Assembly (NCBI GenBank): GCA_035294265.1
Contig: DATGLK010000057.1
Span: 1-50,948 of the forward strand
Source: Candidatus Binataceae bacterium
GTDB taxonomy: Bacteria; Desulfobacterota; Binatia; Binatales; Binataceae
Length of the DNA stretch: 50,948 bases
Reading direction: 5' to 3'
Positions 7,825 to 15,931 of this stretch are shown piece after piece; positions within the stretch are counted from its first letter, which is position 1, and each line of letters starts with the position of its first letter. The notes under the pieces were generated by a model. The model was not told where the DNA came from. It made no database searches and was given only the letters and a program-made list of their open reading frames with translations. A program made the position numbers and the translations under genes.

Positions 7825-9114
7825 TCAATTGGGCACCAGGATCTGATCGCGCTTGGAATCGTAGGCCAACGCGGTGGGACCGCCGAAGCCCGCACGCAGC
7901 GTGCCCGCCGGCGCGTTGCGAATCACTCGCCGCGGGCGCGCATCACCGGCGGCGGTACGGGCGAAGACCTCGGCGGTGTGGCCATAATTGGCCACCCAAA
8001 TCTCATCGTGCACCGGGTCGTAGGCCACGCCCATGGGGTGCAGAAGCAGAGTATGCGGCCCGGCGATTACGCGCAGCGGGGCCACGTTGCCGGTAGCGGT
8101 ACGGGAGAAGACCAGCACCTGGTCGCCGGCCTCGTTGGTCACGAACAGCTCGTTGTGGCTGTCGTCAATCGCGACCCCGGTGGGCCAGTTGAAGCGGGTC
8201 TTATTGCCCTGGATTACTCGAATCGGACTGACGTCGCCCTTGCCGTCGTCGCGATAGACCGTGACCGAGGGCGGATAGTAGCGGCCACCGCCGTTGTAAT
8301 CGGGGTCCCATTCGCCGCGCGACCAATTGCCGTAATTGGCCACCACGATTTCGTCGTGCGCCTCGTCCCACACCAGGCCATGGGGATCGGCCAGCTTGGT
8401 ATGCATCCCGCGGATCTCACGCAGCGGGGGATCGGCGTTTTGCGCGTCGAGCTTGAAGAAGGCGATTTGCGCATTGTGTTCGATCGCAACCGCGATTTGC
8501 TGATAGCGCTGGCTCAGCCCGATTCCATAGGCGCCGTGCGGAATCGCCAGCACGCGGGCCGGATAATTACCGTTGGCGCCGTATGGGAAATTGGCAACAT
8601 CGTCGCCGAAATCATTCTCCGTGACATAAAATCGATGGCGCACCGGATCCATAGCGATGCCGGTGGCAAAGGACAGCCAGGTCGCCGGCCCTTTGACCCA
8701 GGCCTTGCGCGGCGTGATCCCGGTCGCGCGGGGTGGGGCCGCCACGTTGAGGTCGTAAACCAGCGCGCTCTTGAAATTGGGATCGCTCATGATCGCCAGG
8801 TTGTTCTTGGCGTCAATCGCAACCCCGTTGTAGGAAGGATAGGGATCCTCCAAATAGGTGCAGGGTTCAATCGGGCCGCCGGGGATAGTGTTGAGAATGC
8901 CCAGGAATTTCTGCGACAACTGACCGCCCTTGATCTGCGGAATCGCCGGGGTCTTGGCCGAGAGCACGGGCGCGCCCCCAGAGGCCGCCGCGGCGGGGCC
9001 CGGATCCCACCAAGCCATTGGCCAGGCTTGCCTCCCAGCGCTCCCCATCGCAACCGTCATGAAGGCGGCGAAAACGGACAGCGTGCCAATAACCCTGTGG
9101 TTCATGTCTGCCAC
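7825..9114 (-). CDS. Secreted beta-propeller (NHL-like) protein, N-terminal part
   Basis: 430 codons starting with a signal peptide (VIGTLSVFAAFMTVAMG, cleavage near SAG). Repeats of about 45 residues follow, each with a D..HDE[LI].V.N motif followed by V.....TG...P.RVI.G. That is the pattern of NHL/SMP-30-like propeller blades. The ORF ends in an in-frame TGA in the middle of a blade (ILVPN-stop), and blade sequence continues in the same frame to 6952. The full product would be a periplasmic or secreted protein of about 720 residues. The start is supported by a gaaagaggtgg Shine-Dalgarno region. No catalytic residues are apparent. Confidence 0.8.
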   Translation of the reverse strand: MADMNHRVIGTLSVFAAFMTVAMGSAGRQAWPMAWWDPGPAAAASGGAPVLSAKTPAIPQIKGGQLSQKFLGILNTIPGGPIEPCTYLEDPYPSYNGVAIDAKNNLAIMSDPNFKSALVYDLNVAAPPRATGITPRKAWVKGPATWLSFATGIAMDPVRHRFYVTENDFGDDVANFPYGANGNYPARVLAIPHGAYGIGLSQRYQQIAVAIEHNAQIAFFKLDAQNADPPLREIRGMHTKLADPHGLVWDEAHDEIVVANYGNWSRGEWDPDYNGGGRYYPPSVTVYRDDGKGDVSPIRVIQGNKTRFNWPTGVAIDDSHNELFVTNEAGDQVLVFSRTATGNVAPLRVIAGPHTLLLHPMGVAYDPVHDEIWVANYGHTAEVFARTAAGDARPRRVIRNAPAGTLRAGFGGPTALAYDSKRDQILVPN

Positions 9115-9329
9115 CTCTTTCTCCTATGTCGCTGCCAGCAGGGAGGCTTGACACCGCGCTCACCGAACGGCGGTTCTTAGCCGTCGTGCTGGACCGTTTA
9201 TTAGGCCGGGCCCGCCGGATGTCAAGCCGCCCGCGGCGACTCGCCCAGCGTGCTCCTTGACGGCTTGGCTTGCGGCGATGATAATCAACTTGATTATGAC
9301 CCCAATTGATTCCTGTGCAGGAGTCGCCG

Positions 9330-9875
9330 ATGGACAAGGACAAGCCGCTGGTTGATGTGCCCCGCGTAAATATGCTTGAGCCCGCCTCGGCCGTCACTGT
9401 AGGCCCCAAGGGTGCCGCTCGCTCAGCGCTGATCGGCGTTGCCGCGGCCGTGCTCCTGATCGGTGCCGCGGTGTGGGTCGGTGCGAGCGTCAGGAACCGC
9501 GGCCAAGTGGCTTGCGAGGTGGCGGTTCCCAAGGCCCTGGCTCAGATCCGCGACGGGCGGGTAAGTGCTCTGGATCAAGTCGCGGCCAAGACCGATTCGG
9601 CCGATCCTAACAGTGTTTACGTAGCCCGGATGGATCGCCAACTGGCGGTAGTCGGCTCGGGCCGATTCGAATGCGAGTATTGCAGCCAGAATGCCGCCAC
9701 GGCGCTGGACAACAGCGGCTTGCGCTCCTTTCCCATCGAGCACCATCCCACCGCCCTGCTGGTTTGCGCCGATCACAAGGCGTTGGATCTAGGAGGAATC
9801 TCCCAAACCGTGGCGCAGACCTTGGAGATGGATCCCTCCAATACCAGTAGGGTCAGCGTCCATACCTTGGACTAG
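9330..9875 (+). CDS. Small single-pass membrane protein with cysteine pairs
   Basis: Not a family I recognise. About 181 residues from the ATG at 9330, chosen because gcaggag lies six bases before it; a TTG at 9306 is also open. A cytoplasmic head of about 35 residues precedes one TM helix (ALIGVAAAVLLIGAAVWVG). A probably periplasmic domain follows with CEYC at its centre and a further Cys (LLVCADHK), which could form disulfides or bind a metal. It is monocistronic: a strong terminator stands 27 bases after the stop codon, and neighbours point the other way. Confidence 0.65.
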   Translation: MDKDKPLVDVPRVNMLEPASAVTVGPKGAARSALIGVAAAVLLIGAAVWVGASVRNRGQVACEVAVPKALAQIRDGRVSALDQVAAKTDSADPNSVYVARMDRQLAVVGSGRFECEYCSQNAATALDNSGLRSFPIEHHPTALLVCADHKALDLGGISQTVAQTLEMDPSNTSRVSVHTLD

Positions 9876-9901
9876 TTAGCAATACCATTAGGAAGCGTTT
9901 C

Positions 9902-9933
9902 ACCGGCCGGGCCGCGCGCCCGGCCGGTTTTTT
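9902..9933 (+). terminator. Rho-independent terminator
   Basis: Perfect 11-bp stem (accggccgggc 9902-9912 with gcccggccggt 9918-9928), 5-base loop, then six T (9928-9933). It lies 27 bases past the stop of the small membrane protein, between it and the convergent ispG. Confidence 0.9.
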
Positions 9934-9946
9934 CGCGCGCAGTGCT

Positions 9947-11104
9947 TCAGTCAGCTTGGGATGAGTGGGGGCCCGCTGCGATGATTTGGTCCAGCTCCTG
10001 GCGCAGGCGCCCCAGCACCTCGTCGTAGCCGAAATTGCCCAGCTTGCGATCCTTGCGCTTGAGATTGACCGTGGTCGGTCCGCACCACAGCCCCAGATCG
10101 GCATCGTCGGTCTCGCCCGGGCCGTTGACCCGGCAGCCCATCACCGCGATCGTGACCCGATGCGCAGCAGCGTAGCTGGTCAGCTCCTTGACCTGGATGG
10201 CCAACTCCACGAACTTTTCGTTCTCCACCCGTGAACAGGAGGGGCACGAAATGATGTTGAGCCCTGGCCAGACGTCAGGCACCGACAGGAAGCGGCCGGC
10301 AGCCACGTCGCGAACGATCTGGTGGCCCACCTCGACTTCCTCGTGCTTGCGTTCGTAGGGCAAGGTCAGCGAGACCCGAATGGTGTCGCCGATCCCTTCG
10401 GCCAGCAGTTTCTCGAAAGCGATCCGAGTCTTGATGATCCCCTCGGGCGGCAGGCCAGCTTCGGTAACCCCCAGATGCAGGGGCACGTCGGGACGGCGTT
10501 GGGCAAAGCGGCGGTTGGCCAGCACTACCTTGGCTGGGTCGGAGTCCTTCATGGAGACCACGAAGCGCTCGAAGCCCAGCTCGTCCATTAGATCGCAGTG
10601 ATAGGCGGTGGATTCGGTTAGGGCCTGGAGCTGGTCACCGGGATATCTTTCTAAAAAGGCCGGCGCCACGGAACCGCAATTAACACCGATCCGAATGGCG
10701 AGATTGTGGGCGCGCGCGACCTCCACCAGCCATTTGACTTTTTCCGCAATCGTCTTGCGCTTCTCGATGTGGTGGAGATGGCCGGGGTTGTAGCGAATCT
10801 TGTCCACCCAGGGCGCAACTTTATCGGCGATCCGATAGTTTTCCTGGAGGTCGACCGAGAGCACGATGCCCTTGGTTTGCGCCCGAATCTCCTTGAGCGC
10901 GGCGACCTCCTTTTCATTGTCCAAGGCGATGCGGACGATGCCGGCCCCGGCGCGGGCCAATTGATGGGCCTGCGCCACGGTAGCATCGACATCGCGGGTA
11001 TGAGTGGCGCACATCGATTGCACTACAATGGGTGCCTGACCACCGACCTTGAGGTCGCCGATCGCGATGGTGCGAGTTTTGCGCGCGGGCTGAACTGCTT
11101 CCAT
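9947..11104 (-). CDS. ispG: 4-hydroxy-3-methylbut-2-en-1-yl diphosphate synthase (flavodoxin/ferredoxin)
   Basis: Penultimate enzyme of the MEP isoprenoid pathway: a [4Fe-4S] protein that reduces methylerythritol cyclodiphosphate to HMBPP. The TIM-barrel half carries [12 protein letters not shown] at its start, [11 protein letters not shown], and IRIGVNCGS. The C-terminal cluster domain shows ISCPSCSR and [10 protein letters not shown], whose three Cys plus Glu hold the cluster. About 385 residues is the compact bacterial form without the plant-type insert. The ATG at 11104 is preferred over an in-frame TTG at 11128 because an aagagg box precedes it. It lies 33 bases downstream of the AhpD-like gene on the same strand. 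Confidence 0.95.
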   Translation of the reverse strand: MEAVQPARKTRTIAIGDLKVGGQAPIVVQSMCATHTRDVDATVAQAHQLARAGAGIVRIALDNEKEVAALKEIRAQTKGIVLSVDLQENYRIADKVAPWVDKIRYNPGHLHHIEKRKTIAEKVKWLVEVARAHNLAIRIGVNCGSVAPAFLERYPGDQLQALTESTAYHCDLMDELGFERFVVSMKDSDPAKVVLANRRFAQRRPDVPLHLGVTEAGLPPEGIIKTRIAFEKLLAEGIGDTIRVSLTLPYERKHEEVEVGHQIVRDVAAGRFLSVPDVWPGLNIISCPSCSRVENEKFVELAIQVKELTSYAAAHRVTIAVMGCRVNGPGETDDADLGLWCGPTTVNLKRKDRKLGNFGYDEVLGRLRQELDQIIAAGPHSSQAD

Positions 11105-11136
11105 GATCCTCTTGGACAAGCGTAGCAAGGGTTGAA

Positions 11137-11466
11137 CTAATCTTTACTCTCCAGCGAATGCATCGCAATGCAGCCGTGGGCCCACGAGGCTCCCGCCCGC
11201 ATCGCCATCGCCACGAATACCGCCTCGGCGACCTCCTCCTCGCTGGCGCCTTCGCTTACTGCCTTACGGGTATGCACGTCGATGCACCAAGGGCATTGGG
11301 TGACATGGGCAGCGGTGATCGCCATCAGATGCTTCATCTTGGAGGAGATGGCGCCGTCTTTGAAGACCGCATCATCGAAATCCACGAAGCTTTTGAACAA
11401 TTCTGGCTTGAGTTGGCGCAGTTTGCGCAACGCTTTGATTCCCTCGTGGGTATAAAACTCGGCCAT
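11137..11466 (-). CDS. AhpD-like carboxymuconolactone decarboxylase-family protein
   Basis: 109 residues, a single all-helical AhpD/CMD domain. It has the redox motif [16 protein letters not shown] (Cys-x2-Cys with His three residues later) and the downstream [19 protein letters not shown] helix. The CxxC...H arrangement is that of AhpD-type alkylhydroperoxidases, so a thiol-dependent peroxidase or disulfide role is more likely than lactone decarboxylation. Start ATG with a gagcgtcgctc region upstream. It precedes ispG in the same orientation, and a link to protecting the Fe-S enzyme from oxidants is only speculation. Confidence 0.9.
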   Translation of the reverse strand: MAEFYTHEGIKALRKLRQLKPELFKSFVDFDDAVFKDGAISSKMKHLMAITAAHVTQCPWCIDVHTRKAVSEGASEEEVAEAVFVAMAMRAGASWAHGCIAMHSLESKD

Positions 11467-11621
11467 GAGCGACGCTCCTTGGATGCGAAATGGCTTACCG
11501 AACTATAGCAAACGACGCGCGCTCCGCTATCGGGACAGCACCGCCCCCAGCTTCGAACTCAAGCCGCCGACTGACCGAAAGTCGGCGTAAAATGCAGCAA
11601 TATTGAGCTCTTTTTGCCCGA

Positions 11622-11651
11622 TTGACTGGTTGAGGGAGGGCTTTTTATGAT
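11622..11651 (+). promoter_or_regulatory. Sigma70-type promoter for the HExxH gene
   Basis: TTGACT (11622-11627), 18-base spacer, TATGAT (11646-11651, five of six matches). Transcription would begin near 11658, leaving a leader of about 15 bases that contains the ggaggaaa Shine-Dalgarno at 11661. Confidence 0.55.
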
Positions 11652-11672
11652 GGAACCTGCGGAGGAAAGCCA

Positions 11673-12194
11673 GTGCGGATGATTCTACCTCCTCTGGCGT
11701 GTCGCCGGACCATCGACCGCCATCTGACCGAATTTTTTCAAACCCAAAAAATCAGCGCGTTCAACCGCGCGATTTCAACCTTCTGCCGCTTTTACGCAGT
11801 CAAACGCCCTAAGATCGAATGGTACGAATATCTGGATTGGGGTAAGACAGCGGGTAAGACCTACGAAAACGGCCTGATTCACTTCATCCATCCTAGCAAC
11901 TGGAAGCGAGGTCGGGTGTACAACAGCGAACGGATGTGGATTCAAATCGTCTATCACGAGATGGGCCACTATCTGTTCTGGACCGACGCCGAACGCAAAG
12001 CCGACGCCTTTACCCGGCGGATGGTGCACGGCCTGCGCCCGCGCAGCTCGCGGCGTCTACGCGCCGCGCGGGTAAAGCGCCAAGCCGGGCGGCGTCGGGG
12101 CGAGCGCAGGGCCACCGGCGGACAGCGCAGAGCGGCGGCGGTACAAGCGCGCAGCGCGCGTAAACGCGCTTCGGCACGCTGCCGGCGAGGCTAG
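11673..12194 (+). CDS. Small HExxH metallopeptidase-like protein with Arg-rich tail
   Basis: 173 residues, starting at GTG (or ATG at 11679) behind ggaggaaa. The N-terminal 120 residues form a compact domain ending in YHEMGHYLFWTDAERKADAF. This carries a zinc-binding HExxH (His95, Glu96, His99) followed by possible third ligands (Glu107 or Asp111), as in minimal gluzincins and IrrE/ImmA-like peptidases. No signal peptide is seen, so it is probably cytoplasmic. The last 50 residues are almost a third Arg with Ala, Gly and Ser, like a nucleic-acid-binding tail. It lies two bases upstream of the next gene, so the two are probably translated together. Substrate unknown. Confidence 0.7.
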   Translation: MRMILPPLACRRTIDRHLTEFFQTQKISAFNRAISTFCRFYAVKRPKIEWYEYLDWGKTAGKTYENGLIHFIHPSNWKRGRVYNSERMWIQIVYHEMGHYLFWTDAERKADAFTRRMVHGLRPRSSRRLRAARVKRQAGRRRGERRATGGQRRAAAVQARSARKRASARCRRG

Positions 12195-12196
12195 CG

Positions 12197-12739
12197 ATGG
12201 CGCGGCCCAACGTCCAGGATCGCTGGTGGGTCGAAAGCGGAGTTAAGAAACCGCGCCAGGAGCGCGCTCAGCTAACGGCCCAGCTCCCAGTCGCGATGAG
12301 CTTCTACAGCGTGGCACGCGATTACGACCAGGATCGGGCCAAAGAACACCTGACCGACAATAACCTCAACATCGCCCGCGCCCTCAATCCTAGTCCCGGC
12401 CAGTGGTCGTATCTGGCGATGACCGAAGAGCATTATTCCAAGCATTTGATCAAGCGAATCAAAGACGAATTCCGTCTGCCGGGCCAGGCCAGCGGGATCG
12501 TAATAGACCATGGGCGGCTGTTGCGCTTGCTGATCTGCGGACCCCAGGTCGAGGACTGGATGATCGACCTGCACCTGGGCGAAGAGCCCTCGGTGGACGT
12601 TTACGTATGGAACACGCTGTATCGTGAACGGCTGTGCCAGCGAGCTGAAGAGGCCCTGCGGCTAGGCCGGCGCTGGGCGCTCAACCTGATTCAGTACCCA
12701 CCACAGCGTGACGATCCTTTTCGCGGCGCGCTGCTATAA
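12197..12739 (+). CDS. Hypothetical protein (180 aa) paired with the HExxH protein
   Basis: Not recognised. Soluble, no signal or membrane segment. It has a polar N-terminal region with AMSFYSVARDYDQDRAKEHL, a middle IVIDHGRLLRLLICGPQVED and a C-terminal helix (LYRERLCQRAEEALRLGRRW). The start codon stands two bases after the stop of the HExxH gene, which argues for translational coupling and a shared task, for example as partner or substrate. No promoter is needed between them. Confidence 0.65.
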   Translation: MARPNVQDRWWVESGVKKPRQERAQLTAQLPVAMSFYSVARDYDQDRAKEHLTDNNLNIARALNPSPGQWSYLAMTEEHYSKHLIKRIKDEFRLPGQASGIVIDHGRLLRLLICGPQVEDWMIDLHLGEEPSVDVYVWNTLYRERLCQRAEEALRLGRRWALNLIQYPPQRDDPFRGALL

Positions 12740-12984
12740 GGCGCCTTTGGGGGTGCGGATTTCACTCATCGCAAGCCGGGATGCAAGCGGTGGTTTTAAT
12801 CCTTCAGCTTTAGTCCCGGCTGCCGCAAACTAAAAACATCCGTCGCCTCGCTCTGCGACCGAGCGAATCCGCCGCCGAGCGAATGAGGTGACGCTGAAGA
12901 CAAGCGAAATTTGATCGTGAGCCGCTGGCCGCCGCCGGTCCACGTTGCTTTGGAGTCAGTATCCTCGTTCGCGCGAGGCTCTCT

Positions 12985-13677
12985 ATGCGTCGCTTTTGGT
13001 ACTGGCCGGCGAGTCTGGCGGCCAGTCGAGCTGAAGGCAATGGCACGCCGGGCATGTCCCGGGCAAAGTCGGCGGCCTACCTCACGCCACGCCGTTTCTG
13101 GCATTTGGTGGCTTCCAGCTCGCGCCCCGGTAAGGCTAGCGGTTTACTCACCGGCTGGTGGCTGTGGGAGCAGATCGCTAAGCAGGTTTGGCCCTCGCAG
13201 GCAATTCCTGAGGCGCCGGCCGGACTGTTGCGGGTACGTTTGATCCACTATCGGGGACCCGCCCTTACCCTACCCGACGATACCGCCATCAAGCCCGGTG
13301 CCATCATCGGGGAATTGCACTGCGAAAACCTCCGTTTCCTGCGAGCCCTGTTAGTTGGCGAGCTCGTGGCGACCGCGCTTCGAGGCGACCTCGCCGCCCT
13401 GGCTCGTTGGACCATGCGCGAGGGGATCTGTTTCGAGGCTCTATATGGTTTCACCCTGCTAGGCGCGGGCGCGGCGCGGCTAGGCTTTTATCGCCGTCAA
13501 GTGCCTCTCACCTGGCGCCGACGCGCCAATCGATTATTTATGAACGGCTTGATTGCGCTCTACCATCCCGACGGTATTCGCCGCCTGGAACGAGGCAGGA
13601 CTCTCAGCGCACCACCGGTGGAGATTTGGTTGTCGCGCACCCAATTACTGCGCCGCTATCGCGATCACGAGGCATAG
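12985..13677 (+). CDS. YkoP-like domain protein
   Basis: 230 residues. The central part reads LLRVRLIHYRGPALTLPDDT, then GAIIGELHCENLRFLRALLV, then GFTLLGAGAARLGF, and near the end LIALYHPDGIRRL and LSRTQLLRRYR. I recognise this order from the Bacillus YkoP family, where RL.RYKG..L.L.DGT, hydrophobic helices and a HP.G...L motif recur. The function of YkoP is unknown; it is often close to envelope polysaccharide genes. The N-terminal 60 residues are basic and less conserved, so the exact start is open. It appears monocistronic. Confidence 0.6.
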   Translation: MRRFWYWPASLAASRAEGNGTPGMSRAKSAAYLTPRRFWHLVASSSRPGKASGLLTGWWLWEQIAKQVWPSQAIPEAPAGLLRVRLIHYRGPALTLPDDTAIKPGAIIGELHCENLRFLRALLVGELVATALRGDLAALARWTMREGICFEALYGFTLLGAGAARLGFYRRQVPLTWRRRANRLFMNGLIALYHPDGIRRLERGRTLSAPPVEIWLSRTQLLRRYRDHEA

Positions 13678-14256
13678 CGATCTTTTCCCCGCACGGGCGG
13701 CGAAACCACAGAAGGCGCACCTCGACCACCTGAGCGAACTTCGCACAATCCGAATCATCGCTCTCGCTAACCCTGCGGCTGTACATCAGGCGCGGGCGTG
13801 GGCACAGTCTGCGCGTAGACTGTGCCCACGCGCGTTGAAAAACCGCTTTAGCAGCAGGCTTAACCGATGTTCCAGTGTTGAAGCCTGTGCGCTCTCCCTT
13901 GAGGCCTGGCGTGCCAGGGTCGATAACCCGGCGCATAGTTGCCTTAGATTGCCACCACCGATCAGATCAATTCTCAGGCCTGCGCTGGCAAGGTCTGGCC
14001 GCGGGTGCATTGGTAAGGGCGGACGCTGAAACCGGAAAGGCTCGGACGCAATAGAATTCTGACTTAGGAGCACAGGCGTGCTCCAGAAATTGTCACTACC
14101 GGCGCGACGCCACGACTAACGAAGCGCCCACAACCTACAGGAGCGAACAGGCCTAGCGGGCGGGCGAATCTTGCCGTGGATGAGAAGGGAGGAAGTTTTT
14201 CTCAGCGGCCGTCTGGAAACTGTTGGCAGATTTTCAGGTTGGATATAGTCCCGGCT
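13678..14256. other. Non-coding stretch of about 580 bases
   Basis: Between the YkoP-like gene (plus) and the HTH gene (minus), both ending here. No convincing coding frame. It holds one striking perfect hairpin (13796-13831), listed separately. Nothing else was recognised. Confidence 0.4.
13796..13831. repeat. Perfect 15-bp hairpin
   Basis: gcgtgggcacagtct (13796-13810) and its exact complement (13817-13831) flank a 6-base loop gcgcgt. No T-run on either side, so not a classic intrinsic terminator. It may be a REP-like or small inverted-repeat element, or a Rho-assisted 3' end for the two convergent genes. Confidence 0.7.
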
Positions 14257-14502
14257 TCAGTTTGCTTCGGCGCGTTCCAGCAGTCCGCCTCGCCTCAGTG
14301 GGCGGGTCATCTTGCGTTTGCACCAGTTTCGGATTTCTTCCGTCATGAAGCGCCAATCGCTGCCCACCTTGAAGGCTGGGATCTCGTTGCGCTTGAGCAA
14401 GCGATAAATGGTCGATTGGTTGCATTGCAGATAGCCGCTTAGATCCTTGACCGTCATCACTTCACCCACGCCCTTGATCATCGCCGCCACTTTATTCCCC
14501 AT
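14257..14502 (-). CDS. Excisionase/MerR-type helix-turn-helix DNA-binding protein
   Basis: 81 residues from the ATG at 14502, preferred because gggag lies eight bases ahead; the frame is open further up to 14556. The core EVMTVKDLSGYLQCNQSTIY, then RLLKRNEIPAFKVGSDWRF, then EEIRNW is the winged HTH_17 fold shared by phage excisionases and small regulators. There is no integrase or phage gene nearby, so it is more likely a stand-alone transcription factor than a functional excisionase. It has a long AT-rich upstream region with a plausible promoter. A Lys/Arg-rich tail follows the domain. Confidence 0.85.
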   Translation of the reverse strand: MGNKVAAMIKGVGEVMTVKDLSGYLQCNQSTIYRLLKRNEIPAFKVGSDWRFMTEEIRNWCKRKMTRPLRRGGLLERAEAN

Positions 14503-14601
14503 GGCACCGTCTCCCGTATGGTGTTGGCCCTTCTGGCCGACGTACTCGCTCTTCAAGCAAAGATTTTAAGCAACCTACTAAATGAAGTGGTCGAATGCAG
14601 A

Positions 14602-14630
14602 AGCGTAAATTGGGTTGGGTCCGATGTCAA
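14602..14630 (-). promoter_or_regulatory. Possible promoter of the HTH gene
   Basis: Minus strand: perfect TTGACA (14630-14625), 17-base spacer, TACGCT (14607-14602). It lies in an AT-rich block about 100 bases before the start codon. The -10 is weak (T, A and final T match). Confidence 0.35.
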
Positions 14631-14783
14631 GAGTTAATAGAAAATGTTGAGAGAACAAAGGTCAATAGGGCCGAGAAGAGGTCGTAATTGATACAAATCA
14701 GCGAAGCTGCGTACAATTTCGTTTAATCCGTTCCTATTATGCGAAAACGTTAAACCTTTGCGGCTTTGCAGCGCTATGGATGC

Positions 14784-15923
14784 TTAGTCGCCGGCATAAA
14801 AGCGCCGGATCGCATCTGCCACCAGCTCTTGCTGATGAGGGGTAAGCTCGGGATAGATCGGCAAGCATAGCACCTCACGGGCCGCAGCTTCGGCCTGCGG
14901 AAGCTCTCCCGCGCGATAACCGAGATGAGCGAAGGCGGGCTGCAAGTGCAGCGGGATAGGATAATAGACTTCGCTGGCGACTCCGCGCTGGCGCAGAAAT
15001 TGGCGCAGTTCATCGCGGCGCGCGCATCGAATCGCGAACTGGTGATACACGTGCTCGCAGCCAGAGGGCACAACGGGAAGTTGCACCTGCGCAAGGCCGG
15101 CCAACAGCTCACGGTAGCGCGCGGCCACCTCACTTCGGGCTTGGTTCCAAGCGGCCAGCCGGGGCAGCTTGACGCGCACAATCGCGGCTTGGATTTCATC
15201 CAATCGGCTGTTGACCCCGGCGATTTCATGCTCGTAGCGACGCCGACTACCGTGGTCGCGCATCATCGCAAGCCGCTCGGCCAAGACGCTATCGTCGGTG
15301 AGCACCATGCCACCGTCTCCCGCACCACCGAGATTCTTGGTGGGATAAAAGCTCAAACACGCCAACGCGCCCAGCGCTCCCGCCGCCCGCCCGTGATAGC
15401 GCGCGCCCAAAGCCTGCGCGGCGTCTTCGATCAAGCGCGCGCCCGCGCGCCGCGCGATTTCATCCAACACTTGCATGTCGGCAGTCAGGCCGTACAAATG
15501 CACCGGAATGATTGCGCGGGTGCGGGCGGTGATGGCTTGGGCTACTGCCGCGCAATCCAGGGTGAAGGTCAGCGGGTCGATATCGACAAATCTGGGTCGC
15601 GCGCCCAGACGAGCCACCGCGCCGGCGGTCGCCACAAATGTGAAGGTCGGACAAATCACTTCGTCGCCCGGCCCGATTCCGATTGCCATTAGCGCCAACA
15701 TCAACGCATCGGAGCCCGAGGCGCAACCCAGCGCCGCCCGCACTCCAACCATCGCGGCAATCTCCCGCTCCAGAGCCGCGCCTTGAGGACCGAGGACGAA
15801 CTGCTGGCTTTCCATCACCGCCGTGATGGCGGCCATAATCTCGGGGCGCAGCGAGCGAAATTGCGTCTTTAGGTCCAGTAGTGGCACCGTGGTCGGCGCC
15901 GCCGGCTGCACAGGCATGTTCAT
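14784..15923 (-). CDS. DegT/DnrJ/EryC1/StrS-family PLP-dependent sugar aminotransferase
   Basis: 379 residues, normal for the family. It transfers an amino group to a keto-sugar nucleotide in the making of amino sugars for surface glycans. Visible are the start LLDLKTQFRSLRPEI, the PLP-phosphate region CASGSDALMLAL, EDAAQALGARYHGR, and the Schiff-base lysine in SFYPTKNLGGAGDGG (around residue 195). Near the C-terminus are SRLDEIQAAIVRVKL and YYPIPLHLQPAF, typical of the WecE/FdtB-like branch. The sugar substrate cannot be told. The start lies eight bases after the stop of mlaC on the same strand, indicating co-expression. Confidence 0.93.
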   Translation of the reverse strand: MNMPVQPAAPTTVPLLDLKTQFRSLRPEIMAAITAVMESQQFVLGPQGAALEREIAAMVGVRAALGCASGSDALMLALMAIGIGPGDEVICPTFTFVATAGAVARLGARPRFVDIDPLTFTLDCAAVAQAITARTRAIIPVHLYGLTADMQVLDEIARRAGARLIEDAAQALGARYHGRAAGALGALACLSFYPTKNLGGAGDGGMVLTDDSVLAERLAMMRDHGSRRRYEHEIAGVNSRLDEIQAAIVRVKLPRLAAWNQARSEVAARYRELLAGLAQVQLPVVPSGCEHVYHQFAIRCARRDELRQFLRQRGVASEVYYPIPLHLQPAFAHLGYRAGELPQAEAAAREVLCLPIYPELTPHQQELVADAIRRFYAGD

Positions 15924-15931
15924 CTCGGGCT

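Noticed and set aside
7803-7827. Selenocysteine insertion at the TGA in the propeller gene
   Set aside because: A small hairpin follows the TGA but its 3-base loop lacks SECIS features and propellers of this kind are not known selenoproteins.
14688-14717. TTGATA-18-TACAAT as a listed promoter on the plus strand
   Set aside because: The boxes are good but no plus-strand gene follows; kept only as part of a finding because a chance match in AT-rich DNA is likely.
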